Origin: Eubacterium_U album
GTDB taxonomy: Bacteria > Bacillota > Clostridia > Lachnospirales > Lachnospiraceae
NCBI RefSeq assembly: GCF_025336545.1
Contig: NZ_JAODBU010000006.1
Span: forward strand, 186,001 to 250,000
DNA length: 64,000 nucleotides
Direction of reading: 5' to 3'
Part shown: positions 52,342 through 59,902 of the stretch, piece by piece
How positions within the stretch are numbered: position 1 is the stretch's first letter
Layout: every line of letters starts with the position of its first letter
Translations under genes and position numbers: made by a program
The notes under the pieces: generated by a model
Told to the model about the DNA's origin: nothing
The model's database searches: none
The model's input: the letters and a program-made list of their open reading frames with translations, nothing else

Positions 52342-53043
52342 TTAATAGGGCAACTGGGATGCCATCTGTTCCGGCACATTTTGAAAGCCGTCAGTTGGCT
52401 GACTGCCCGGCATACCTCCGTAATTTGGCATTCCGGTATAACTGCCCTGCGGCGGGTAGCTGCTCTGTGGCTGACCGGTTCCGTTTGGCGGAGCCTGATA
52501 CTGTCCGCCATTTGCAGGAGGCGTGTAGGCACCGTTAGCAGGAGCCATTCCCTGCTGTGGATAGCCGCCAGGCATTGCCTGATTCTGGTAGCTGCCATTG
52601 GGATTTCCCTGCATTGGGTAGCTGCCATTGCCGGCTGCACCGGGCGTTGCCGCACCACCATTCGGCTGGCTGTTCTGGTTTGCACCCGGATGTCCGGTAT
52701 TGCTGTCAGAACGGTTGGATGGTACAAAGTGCCAGTCCTTGACATTGATCCTCGGACCGGCATTTGCCTGCCCCGCATTCTTTCCTTTCTGATAAATGAA
52801 CGGATGAAGCTCCAGATCACCATAGATCATCAGCCCGGTTCCTTTCTTTACGCCTGCTTTTGCTAAGCGTTCTGCAAGGAACTTGTTAAAATAGCACTGA
52901 TAGTAAATGGTTTCTTCCTTTCCATCCTGGCCTCGCTGTGAAACTGCAATGTCCAGAGAAACATATTCCGTACCGGAATTTTTTCCTTGCTGCATCTCAG
53001 GATCTCTTGTGGCCCTCCCTAAAATTGTTAAAATTGCTGACAT
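52342..53043 (-). CDS. ssb: Single-stranded DNA-binding protein with long disordered tail
   Basis: A 233-residue SSB. The OB-fold covers residues 1-110 (ILTILGRATRDPEMQQGKNS). The rest is a Gly/Pro/Gln/Asn-rich linker, about twice the usual length. The C-terminal tip reads EQMASQLPY instead of the acidic DDDIPF-type tip that binds partner proteins. Such SSBs on mobile elements coat single-stranded DNA during transfer. AAAGGAGAA precedes the ATG at 53043. It heads the long minus-strand array and has a terminator-containing leader. Confidence 0.92.
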   Translation of the reverse strand: MSAILTILGRATRDPEMQQGKNSGTEYVSLDIAVSQRGQDGKEETIYYQCYFNKFLAERLAKAGVKKGTGLMIYGDLELHPFIYQKGKNAGQANAGPRINVKDWHFVPSNRSDSNTGHPGANQNSQPNGGAATPGAAGNGSYPMQGNPNGSYQNQAMPGGYPQQGMAPANGAYTPPANGGQYQAPPNGTGQPQSSYPPQGSYTGMPNYGGMPGSQPTDGFQNVPEQMASQLPY

Positions 53044-53088
53044 AAAAATTCTCCTTTCTGCCTCTTTGGGCGTTAAAATAGATTAAAA

Positions 53089-53183
53089 TAAAAAAAGTGC
53101 CATTATAGCACCGTATAAAACGGCAGTATAATGACACGATTTTCCAAACTTAAACTGCATATGCTTCTGGATGAATGGTCCAG
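53089..53183 (-). promoter_or_regulatory. ssb leader with intrinsic terminator
   Basis: On the minus strand the leader has a TCTGG/CCAGA hairpin (53165-53183), the element GCAGTTTAAGTTTG (within 53141-53158), then an 11-bp stem (53127-53137 with 53097-53107) followed by seven U. The ligA leader has the same order of parts. Termination before ssb must be relieved for expression, so attenuation is likely. Confidence 0.7.
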
Positions 53184-53224
53184 ACTCCCATGACGGGACA
53201 GCACAAAAACTTAAATACAAGATT

Positions 53225-53253
53225 ATATTAACACAAGATATAGCATATGTCAA
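53225..53253 (-). promoter_or_regulatory. ssb promoter
   Basis: Minus strand TTGACA (53253-53248), 17-bp spacer, TAATAT (53230-53225). The spacer matches that of the ligA promoter at most positions, indicating an operator shared by both genes. Confidence 0.78.
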
Positions 53254-53281
53254 AAGAATTAGAACTATATATAGCATATGT
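53238..53281 (+). repeat. 13-bp direct repeat overlapping ssb promoter
   Basis: ATATAGCATATGT occurs exactly at 53238-53250 and 53269-53281, 31 bp apart (about three helical turns). The core ATAT-AGC-ATAT is near-palindromic. One copy overlaps the -35 of ssb. A variant with 11 of 13 matches overlaps the ligA -35. Likely operator sites. Confidence 0.7.
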
Positions 53282-53313
53282 AGACGAGGTGGAAGGATAA
53301 TATCAAAAGAATT

Positions 53314-53343
53314 TTGGACATAGTTATAAAAGTGCAATATAAT
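53314..53343 (+). promoter_or_regulatory. Promoter of response regulator gene
   Basis: TTGGAC (53314-53319), 18-bp spacer and TATAAT (53338-53343), divergent from the ssb promoter. The distal copy of the 13-bp repeat lies about 33 bp upstream, so the same regulator could act in both directions. Confidence 0.65.
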
Positions 53344-53377
53344 ATTGTTTAAATCGGAAAATGGAAGGATGAGAAAA

Positions 53378-54067
53378 ATGGAGCAGAAAAACAGAATTCT
53401 GATTGTAGAAGACGATACGGATATCAATAATCTTTTATATACGGCATTACAGAAAGCAGGGTATGAGACGGTACAGGCTTTTTCCGGGACGGAAGCGAGG
53501 ATGCTGTTCCAGATGGATAAGGCGGGCTTTTCTTTGATTCTATTGGATCTGATGCTTCCGGGAATTTCAGGAGAAGAGGTGCTTGCCCAGATTCGGAAAC
53601 AGGGCAATACGCCGGTTATTGTCCTGACAGCCAAAGACGGATTGGATGAAAAAATCGGGCTTCTTACCAGTGGGGCAGATGATTACATTACAAAACCGTT
53701 TGAGATACAGGAGGTGCTTGCCCGGATTCAGGTTCAGCTCCGCCATATGCAGCAGGAGCCGGAACATAAAAGCGTGTCATATAAAAACCTGGAACTGGAC
53801 CGTGAGCGCTTTGAAGTCCGGATTGCCGGAGTGCTGCTTCCCAAAATTACAAAGCAGGAATTTGCAATTCTGGAGCTTTTACTGGAGCATCCGAAACAGG
53901 TCTTCAGCAAAGAAGAGATTTTTGAATATGCGTGGGATGAACACTATATGGGAGAGACAAAGACACTGGATGTACATATCAGCAATATCCGGAAAAAGAT
54001 AAAAGCAGTAACGCAGGAGGAATATATTGATACCGTATGGGGAATCGGCTACCGTCTGCATTCTTAA
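53378..54067 (+). CDS. Response regulator, OmpR/PhoB family
   Basis: A 229-residue regulator: receiver domain at about 5-118 (acidic pocket VEDD, phospho-acceptor in LILLDLMLPG, VLTAKDG, ITKPFE) and winged helix at about 130-228, ending TVWGIGYRLHS. ATG 53378 is chosen with GGAAGGATG upstream; ATG 53369 is possible. Its kinase is encoded at 55916, after the ABC genes. This arrangement is typical of systems that sense and export peptide antibiotics. Confidence 0.93.
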   Translation: MEQKNRILIVEDDTDINNLLYTALQKAGYETVQAFSGTEARMLFQMDKAGFSLILLDLMLPGISGEEVLAQIRKQGNTPVIVLTAKDGLDEKIGLLTSGADDYITKPFEIQEVLARIQVQLRHMQQEPEHKSVSYKNLELDRERFEVRIAGVLLPKITKQEFAILELLLEHPKQVFSKEEIFEYAWDEHYMGETKTLDVHISNIRKKIKAVTQEEYIDTVWGIGYRLHS

Positions 54068-54153
54068 TCTTTACTCTTTTTTTACTATTTATTTGCGTTT
54101 GATTAGGATTTATCCGATATGATAACAGCAGATAAGAAAAGGAGATGAAAGCA

Positions 54154-55071
54154 TTGAGTGAATTGTTATTAAGTACAAATGGATTGACGAAGCAGTATGG
54201 TCATCATAAGGCAGTGGATAAAGTAAACCTTCACATAAAAAAGGGTGCTATCTATGGATTTATCGGACGGAACGGTGCGGGAAAGACGACTTGCCTGAAG
54301 ATGATCAGTGGACTTGCAAGACCGACAGCCGGAGAGATTGAGATGTTCGGGTGTAAAGGAAAAGAACTGGAGAGGATTCGTTCTCGTGTGGGGTGTCTGA
54401 TTGAAGCACCGGGGCTGTATGGCAACATGAATGCATATACAAACCTGAAAATAAAATGTGAATTGTTTGGTATTCGGAAAAAGGGATACATCGAAGATAT
54501 CTTAGAGACGGTCGGACTGGAAGGTGTCGGAAAGAAAAAAACGAAACATTTTTCCCTTGGAATGAAGCAGCGTCTCGGAATCGGGCTGGCACTGGTCGGG
54601 GAGCCGGATCTCCTGGTCCTTGATGAACCGATCAATGGGCTTGATCCCCAGGGAATTGCAGAGGTGCGTGATACCATACAGAGACTGCGAGATGAACGGA
54701 ATATGACGATTTTGATATCCAGTCATATTTTAGAGGAATTATCTAAGATTGCAACGGATTATGGAATTATCCATAATGGAAGTCTTCTGCAGGAGCTGAC
54801 AAGCGAAGAACTGATGAAACGCTGCAGTGAACGGATTGAAATAGAGTTAATCCATCCGGAGCAGGCAGTCCCGATTCTGGACAGAATGGGATTTACCAAC
54901 TATCAGGTTACAGATAAGAGCCATATCCATATATTTGAACGATTGAATGAAAGCGCCAATGTCAATATGGAACTGGCAAAAGCAGGAATTTTGGTCAATG
55001 GAATTTCCATTACCAGTGAAGAACTGGAAACCTATTTCTTGAATCTGACAGGAGGGAATCAAAATGCTTAA
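54154..55071 (+). CDS. ABC ATPase, bacitracin/lantibiotic-resistance type
   Basis: A 305-residue ATPase with Walker A GRNGAGKTTCLKM at about 43, signature HFSLGMKQRLGIGLAL (a diverged LSxGM form typical of BcrA/LanF proteins), Walker B LLVLDEPINGLDP, and H-loop SSHILEEL. TTG 54154 is taken because AAAAGGAG ends nine bases upstream, leaving no spacing for ATG 54145. It overlaps the permease gene start by eight bases. It probably helps remove antimicrobial peptides from the membrane. Confidence 0.92.
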   Translation: MSELLLSTNGLTKQYGHHKAVDKVNLHIKKGAIYGFIGRNGAGKTTCLKMISGLARPTAGEIEMFGCKGKELERIRSRVGCLIEAPGLYGNMNAYTNLKIKCELFGIRKKGYIEDILETVGLEGVGKKKTKHFSLGMKQRLGIGLALVGEPDLLVLDEPINGLDPQGIAEVRDTIQRLRDERNMTILISSHILEELSKIATDYGIIHNGSLLQELTSEELMKRCSERIEIELIHPEQAVPILDRMGFTNYQVTDKSHIHIFERLNESANVNMELAKAGILVNGISITSEELETYFLNLTGGNQNA

Positions 55072-55915
55072 TATGATAAAAATGGATCTGTACCGGATGG
55101 TCCGGACAAAAAGTATGTATGTGGTATGGATTGTGATGGCGGCAGCTATATTCTTCTCCACATCCATGTCGAAACTGGATATTGATACGATGAACAAGGA
55201 AGCGGAACAACAGCAGACAGAAAGCATTGCAGAAACAGTGAAACCAGAAACCATCAATATGGGAATGTCCGTATTCCTGCCGACACAGCCGGGAGAAAAA
55301 GTAACGGTCTTTGATCAGGTATATGCAAACCTGCAGGCGAAGTTTGTGGCGTTGTTTCTGGTGATTTTTACAGTGCTGTTTTCCAGTGCAGATATAGGAA
55401 GCGGTTATATTAAAAATATCGGCGGGCAGGTAAGGAGCCGGAGAAACCTGATCTTTTCCAAAGCTTCCGTGTTGTTTGTGTATACGACTGTTACCATGCT
55501 GCTTTATTTCATCATTCAGATTATTGCACAGCAGATGTACTTCGGATATCTGGAGTGGGGGAATGGAAGCGAGTTGCTGAGATACTTTGGTATTCAGATT
55601 TTGCTTCATTATGCACTGGTACTAATCAGTATGGCGATTGCGGTGGTTTTGAACAGCAACGTGTTCAGCATGACGATTGTTATCTGCCTGTGCATGAATA
55701 CCATGATTGTCTTATACGGAGTGATCAATCATTTGATCCAGAAGGCAGGTGTGGAGAATTTCCAGATTTTGAAATATACAGTGACAGGAAAGATTGCACT
55801 TTTATCCATGTCACCGACCAATAAGGAATGCCTGACGGCAGTTGTGATTGCGGCGGCGTTCGGAATCGTGGTTACATTACTGACAGCATGGGTATTCAGA
55901 AAGAGAGATATCTAA
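55064..55915 (+). CDS. ABC-2 type permease of the resistance-type transporter
   Basis: A 283-residue membrane protein with one N-terminal helix (about 18-38), an outer loop of about 65 residues, then about five helices. The layout matches permeases of lantibiotic or bacitracin self-protection systems. AGGAGGGAATC precedes ATG 55064. The kinase ATG follows directly at its stop. Confidence 0.88.
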   Translation: MLNMIKMDLYRMVRTKSMYVVWIVMAAAIFFSTSMSKLDIDTMNKEAEQQQTESIAETVKPETINMGMSVFLPTQPGEKVTVFDQVYANLQAKFVALFLVIFTVLFSSADIGSGYIKNIGGQVRSRRNLIFSKASVLFVYTTVTMLLYFIIQIIAQQMYFGYLEWGNGSELLRYFGIQILLHYALVLISMAIAVVLNSNVFSMTIVICLCMNTMIVLYGVINHLIQKAGVENFQILKYTVTGKIALLSMSPTNKECLTAVVIAAAFGIVVTLLTAWVFRKRDI

Positions 55916-56812
55916 ATGATAAAACTAGGGTTCGTGCTATTGATAGCAGTGATACTGGTACAAGGAATGTTATTTTGGAAATACCAGCGGCAGGTGAAAG
56001 ACATCTGCCGCCAGTTGTCGTTTCTGATGAAGCACGACAGCAACATGCTGATTACCAGAGAAATGGATTTTGGAGGCATTGGTGAGTTGGCAGATGTTTT
56101 AAACGAATGGCTGGAACTGAAGCGAAGGGAAAAGAAGGAATACTTGAAGAAAGAGGAGATGATTTCGGATACATATACAAATCTCTCACATGATATCCGT
56201 ACTCCTTTGACATCCCTTGACGGATATTTTCAGTTAATGGAAACCTGTGAAGACCAGGAAGAGCAGAGACGGTATATGAAGATCATACAGGAGAGAATCG
56301 GCAGCCTGAAAGAAATGCTGGAAGAATTATTTACTTTTACAAAACTTAAAAACGATTCTTTTCATCTGGAAATGTCATCCTGCTGTATCAACAAGATTTT
56401 GAAAGATACCATATTTTCCTACTACGATGAATGGACGGGCAGAGGAATTGAACCGGAGATACAGATTACAGATAAACTGCTGTTTATGAACGGAAATGAA
56501 CAGGGAATCCGGAGAATTTTTCAGAATATCATAAAAAACGGACTGGATCACGGGGAGAAGAAAATCAGTATTTCACTGGAAGAAGTTGAAAACAACATCC
56601 GGATACAGATAAAAAATCAAGTATGTCATGTGGAAAAAATAAATGTAGATCAGGTGTTTGAACGGTTTTATAAAGCGGATGAAGCACGCAGTAAGACTTC
56701 CAGCGGTCTCGGCTTATCAATTGCGAAAGAGCTGGTACTTCGTATGGATGGGAAAATCAGCGCCCGGATAGAAGGGAATGAGTTCTGTGTGGAGATTGTG
56801 TTTCCAAAATAA
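55916..56812 (+). CDS. Sensor histidine kinase
   Basis: A 298-residue kinase with one or two short N-terminal membrane helices (about 3-20) and almost no outer domain, like intramembrane-sensing kinases linked to antibiotic transporters. Phospho-acceptor His92 lies in LSHDIRTPLTSLDGY. The N box (FQNIIKNGLDHG), F-like region and G box (SGLGLSIAKELV) are present. ATG 55916 directly abuts the permease stop, so expression is coupled. With no large sensor domain, it may receive its signal from the ABC permease. Confidence 0.93.
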   Translation: MIKLGFVLLIAVILVQGMLFWKYQRQVKDICRQLSFLMKHDSNMLITREMDFGGIGELADVLNEWLELKRREKKEYLKKEEMISDTYTNLSHDIRTPLTSLDGYFQLMETCEDQEEQRRYMKIIQERIGSLKEMLEELFTFTKLKNDSFHLEMSSCCINKILKDTIFSYYDEWTGRGIEPEIQITDKLLFMNGNEQGIRRIFQNIIKNGLDHGEKKISISLEEVENNIRIQIKNQVCHVEKINVDQVFERFYKADEARSKTSSGLGLSIAKELVLRMDGKISARIEGNEFCVEIVFPK

Positions 56813-56933
56813 AAGGAAAAATTTATATTAAAGCAAGTGAAAATGGGGAATGACTTTATATAGGTTTCATGGTAGAATTACAGTAGAAAGAGAAGAGTCA
56901 CTCAGTCATTTGTTGTATGAAAGGATGAGTATA

Positions 56934-57224
56934 ATGTATAAAGTAGAACTTAAATTTGATACAAGCAAGCTCGCTCCGGAAACGGTAAATCAGATGTGTG
57001 AACAGGCAGATCAGATTTTTGAGCAGGAGGATTTAAGCTGTGCAGTCAAAGCCCTTGGAAGCAGGATTTATCTTGACCGGGGACGCAAGCAGGACTATGG
57101 AAGATTCTGGGCAGCAATCTTTCAGTTGAAAAACTCCGTAGGAATTGCAGAGAATTTGTTAGAGTGTTTCTGGTATAACGGAACAGAAAAGGAGAACCTG
57201 ATTACAGACTTTATAAGGAACTAA
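56934..57224 (+). CDS. Putative antitoxin of VapD-like pair
   Basis: A 96-residue protein (YKVELKFDTSKLAPETVNQM) immediately upstream of the VapD-like gene with a three-base gap. Size, order and spacing fit the antitoxin of a type II toxin-antitoxin pair; there is no recognisable DNA-binding domain. ATG 56934 is taken with AAAGGATGAG upstream; the longer frame from 56850 lacks a ribosome site. Confidence 0.65.
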   Translation: MYKVELKFDTSKLAPETVNQMCEQADQIFEQEDLSCAVKALGSRIYLDRGRKQDYGRFWAAIFQLKNSVGIAENLLECFWYNGTEKENLITDFIRN

Positions 57225-57227
57225 CAG

Positions 57228-57560
57228 ATGGACAGCTTACAGAGGAAAGGCATCAATTTTGACCTGAATACACAAGCACTAAAGGAATATTATCCGAAAG
57301 GTGACTGGCATAATGCATATGCGGATGTAAGGGACTTTTTTGAAGCAAACGGATTTGAGCATATTCAGGGATCGGGATATCATTCGGTGGAAGCAATGTC
57401 AGAAGCAAAAGCCATGGCAGTTATTTATCAGATGACAAAAGAATTTCCATGGCTCAATTATTGTGTGAATGTGTGTACCATATCAGATGTACCGGAACTG
57501 TTTGATATCTCGCATGTATTTGCCAGAGAAGCGGAACGGTTGGAAAAGAAAAATGCATGA
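57228..57560 (+). CDS. VapD-like (Cas2-fold) RNase toxin
   Basis: A 110-residue protein. The N-terminal GINFDLNTQALKEYYP has an Asp at the end of the first strand as in VapD, and the following FEANGFEHIQGSGYHS and later FPWLNYCVNVCTI match the VapD pattern. VapD proteins are endoribonucleases related to Cas2 and often form toxin-antitoxin pairs. No Cas genes or CRISPR array are present here, so a Cas2 role is excluded by context. Confidence 0.75.
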   Translation: MDSLQRKGINFDLNTQALKEYYPKGDWHNAYADVRDFFEANGFEHIQGSGYHSVEAMSEAKAMAVIYQMTKEFPWLNYCVNVCTISDVPELFDISHVFAREAERLEKKNA

Positions 57561-57561
57561 T

Positions 57562-57590
57562 TTGACAAATTATTTCCAATATGTTATATT
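57562..57590 (+). promoter_or_regulatory. Strong sigma-70 promoter ahead of riboswitch
   Basis: Consensus TTGACA (57562-57567), exact 17-bp spacer and TATATT (57585-57590). Transcription would begin near 57597, at the first base of the riboswitch helix. Confidence 0.85.
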
Positions 57591-57596
57591 CATCTC

Positions 57597-57735
57597 AAGC
57601 AAAAAAGGGAGTAGCTGAACGCCTTGAAAGAGGTGGTTTTGTAACCGACAACCGGTATCGAGAGATACCCGTAGCAAATGAGATAGCAAGACTTTTATTG
57701 TGGCAGAGGTCATGATAGGAGTCTTTTTTTATTAT
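57597..57735 (+). promoter_or_regulatory. Probable yybP-ykoY (Mn2+) riboswitch with terminator
   Basis: The leader carries GGGAGTAGC (57607-57615) and, after three hairpins (CCTT-GAAA-GAGG, GGTT-TTGT-AACC, GGTATC-GAGA-GATACC), TAGCAAGAC (57684-57692). These two loops are the ligand-binding signatures of yybP-ykoY RNAs. CAAAAAAG and CTTTTATTG close the outer helix. AAGACT (57688-57693) can instead pair with AGTCTT (57720-57725) before a seven-T run, giving a terminator that competes with the aptamer. Family call is by pattern only. Confidence 0.65.
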
Positions 57736-57789
57736 GAAATATAGAAAATCTGCCGCAATAGTCTGCTAAAAAGAAAGAGAGGATAAACG

Positions 57790-58224
57790 ATGAGTAACGA
57801 AATGATGAAACGGGAAATGCAGGAAGCAGTACAGGCAGGGGAGCGGGCGCTTCAGAGCCTTTACGCAGCAAGGGATAAGTTGGGAAGTGCGAGAAACTGG
57901 GGCATTTTTGATATGCTTGGAGGAGGCTTTATCAGTGACTTTGTGAAGCATTCTAAAATGAATGACGCAGCTGCGTTGATGGAACAGGCGAAAAGCGATA
58001 TTCAGCGTTTTCAGAGAGAATTAAGAGATGTGCAGGTTTCCTTGGATCTGCGCATGGAAATCGGCAGCTTCCTTTCCTTTGCGGATTTCTTTCTGGACGG
58101 GCTGGTGGCAGATTATATGGTGCAGAGCAAGATTGCAGATGCAAGAGAACAGGTGGATGATGCCATCAACCGGATAGAAAAGATACTTGCTGATGTGAAA
58201 AATCGGATGAATGGGGAGGTGTAG
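57790..58224 (+). CDS. Unknown coiled-coil protein, riboswitch-controlled
   Basis: A 144-residue helical protein with two coiled-coil stretches (about 10-45 and 60-85) around a short hydrophobic segment (FLSFADFFLDGLVADYMV). No family is recognised. AGAGGATAAACG precedes ATG 57790. It is the first gene after the probable manganese riboswitch and starts a three-gene operon with yccF-like and ecsC-like genes, so it may act in membrane or metal-stress physiology (inference). Confidence 0.8.
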   Translation: MSNEMMKREMQEAVQAGERALQSLYAARDKLGSARNWGIFDMLGGGFISDFVKHSKMNDAAALMEQAKSDIQRFQRELRDVQVSLDLRMEIGSFLSFADFFLDGLVADYMVQSKIADAREQVDDAINRIEKILADVKNRMNGEV

Positions 58225-58227
58225 CAT

Positions 58228-58587
58228 ATGGGATGCCTGGGAAATGTGTTGTGGTTTGTGTTTGGCGGCGCAGTCAGTGGGCTGAGCTGGTGTCTGGCAG
58301 GTTGTCTCTGGTGTATTACCGTTGTGGGGATTCCGGTGGGGATGCAGTGTTTTAAATTTGCGGCGCTTAGTTTTTTCCCCTTTGGAAAAGAGGTGCAGTA
58401 TGGTGGCGGAGCTGGTTCGTTCCTTTTGAATATCATCTGGCTGATTGTATCCGGTCTGCCTCTTGCACTGGAGCATCTGGCGTTGGGTACAGCTTTATGT
58501 GTGACGATTATCGGAATCCCGTTTGGTTTACAGCAGTTTAAACTGGCGAAACTGGCATTGATGCCGTTTGGTGCGGAGGTGTATTAA
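58228..58587 (+). CDS. YccF-domain inner membrane protein
   Basis: A 119-residue protein with two tandem YccF-like units, each having hydrophobic helices ending in the motif IPVGMQCFKFAALSFFPFG (first) and IPFGLQQFKLAKLALMPFG (second). Function of YccF proteins is unknown. It follows the previous stop by three bases and ends one base before the ecsC-like ATG. Confidence 0.9.
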   Translation: MGCLGNVLWFVFGGAVSGLSWCLAGCLWCITVVGIPVGMQCFKFAALSFFPFGKEVQYGGGAGSFLLNIIWLIVSGLPLALEHLALGTALCVTIIGIPFGLQQFKLAKLALMPFGAEVY

Positions 58588-58588
58588 G

Positions 58589-59425
58589 ATGCGATTATTT
58601 GATAAAAGGACACCGCTTCAGAAGGAGTGGGAAAAGCTGGAAGTACAGGAGCAGAGATTCCTTCAGAAGCGTTCAGAGAAAAGGGAGAGCATTCTGAATC
58701 AGAAACTGGAGGAAAAGATACCGCCGAAACTTCAGAAAACATTGGATACCGCTTTTGCGAAGGCATTTGCTCTGATTTTCGAGAAAGGAACCGGGGTTAT
58801 TGAAAAGACGTATCAGCGGACAAAACTGGAGCAGGATTATCAGGTGCGGCAGTATATGGCGGATGTAAAGCAGAATTCCAAATCCCTCCGCTCTTTTTCT
58901 AAAAAGGCAAGAGATACGGGAACAAAGAATTTACTGCTATCCGGTGTGTCTGGAATCGGGATGGGCGTATTGGGAATCGGTCTGCCGGATATTCCGGTAT
59001 TTACAGGGATGATTTTAAAGAATATTTATGAGACTGCTCTGCAGTATGGATACAGCTATGAAAGCAGGGAAGAAAAATATTTTATCTTATTATTGATCCG
59101 GGGAGCAGTATCCTATGGGGATACACTTTGTGAGATTGACGGGAAAGTAAATGAATTTATCAGAAACGGAATACTGCCGGAAGAGTATCAGGATAAGGAG
59201 CAGATCGAACAAACGGCGGGAGCTTTGTCAAAAGAGCTTCTGTATATGAAGTTCTTACAGGGAATTCCGGTGGTTGGTGCTGTAGGCGGAGCTTATGATG
59301 CAGTCTACATGAAACGGATCACAGAGTATGCAGAGCTGAAATACCGGCACAGGTATCTGGCGGGGCGGAAAAAGGCAGAGAATGGACAATTATGTAAAAG
59401 GTGTAAAAGTTATAGAGATATATGA
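58589..59425 (+). CDS. EcsC family protein
   Basis: A 278-residue protein with a charged helical N-terminus, a hydrophobic Gly-rich segment at about 110-140 (LLSGVSGIGMGVLGIGLPDI) and the EcsC-type C-terminal half (GIPVVGAVGGAYDAVYMKRI). EcsC is named after the Bacillus ecs transporter operon; its biochemical role is unclear. ATG 58589 is preferred to GTG 58568. Its 3' end overlaps the small gene at 59382. Confidence 0.87.
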   Translation: MRLFDKRTPLQKEWEKLEVQEQRFLQKRSEKRESILNQKLEEKIPPKLQKTLDTAFAKAFALIFEKGTGVIEKTYQRTKLEQDYQVRQYMADVKQNSKSLRSFSKKARDTGTKNLLLSGVSGIGMGVLGIGLPDIPVFTGMILKNIYETALQYGYSYESREEKYFILLLIRGAVSYGDTLCEIDGKVNEFIRNGILPEEYQDKEQIEQTAGALSKELLYMKFLQGIPVVGAVGGAYDAVYMKRITEYAELKYRHRYLAGRKKAENGQLCKRCKSYRDI

Positions 59426-59714
59426 TGCCGCAAATAAGGAATTGCTGGTAAAGTATGATGATAAGCATAATATAGACAAGGTTATTTCTGCTTTAAATAT
59501 AAAATCATGGAAAGAGACAGAAAAAAGCATAGTTATGAACCCTAAATATACCATAAAATTTTATTGCGATACTACGAACCAAGATGAAGAAAAAGATATA
59601 AAAGAAATTACCCTTTATGAAAATGGGGAATATGCTACGATTTTTATTACTTCTCCTGGCGGAGTAAAACAAAACTATAAAACGAGCATTGATATTTCTG
59701 AATTGGTTATCTAA
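59382..59714 (+). CDS. AT-rich small unknown protein
   Basis: A 110-residue soluble protein of unknown function (EIYDAANKELLVKYDDKHN). Codon use is clearly more AT-rich than the genes before it, and its first 44 bases overlap the ecsC-like gene, which suggests insertion of foreign sequence that replaced the original downstream region. AAAGGCAGAG precedes ATG 59382. Confidence 0.68.
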   Translation: MDNYVKGVKVIEIYDAANKELLVKYDDKHNIDKVISALNIKSWKETEKSIVMNPKYTIKFYCDTTNQDEEKDIKEITLYENGEYATIFITSPGGVKQNYKTSIDISELVI

Positions 59715-59848
59715 TAATATTTGTGTAATGAGAATGAAAATCTAATTCTTTCAAGTTTAACTAAGACATTTCCGGAGCAAATGCTCATGGCATTGAAGCG
59801 GATACAAACACTATTGTTTGATAGAAATAAGAGAGGTTATTTATAATA

Positions 59849-59897
59849 AAATGAGCCGCCAGAACTGTAGGGGTGATGCAGTACAGGCGGCTCATTT
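59849..59897. terminator. Bidirectional terminator between convergent operons
   Basis: Perfect 12-bp stem AAATGAGCCGCC (59849-59860) with GGCGGCTCATTT (59886-59897), flanked by A and T rich bases on both sides. It serves the plus-strand yccF/ecsC block and the minus-strand block starting at 60349. Confidence 0.88.
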
Positions 59898-59902
59898 TCT
59901 AT

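Noticed and set aside
53083..53634. Minus-strand frame of 183 codons
   Set aside because: It runs across the response regulator start, both divergent promoters and the ssb leader; composition looks non-coding.
57228..57560. Cas2 gene of a CRISPR system
   Set aside because: The protein has the VapD/Cas2-type pattern, but no cas1, repeats or spacers exist anywhere in the window.
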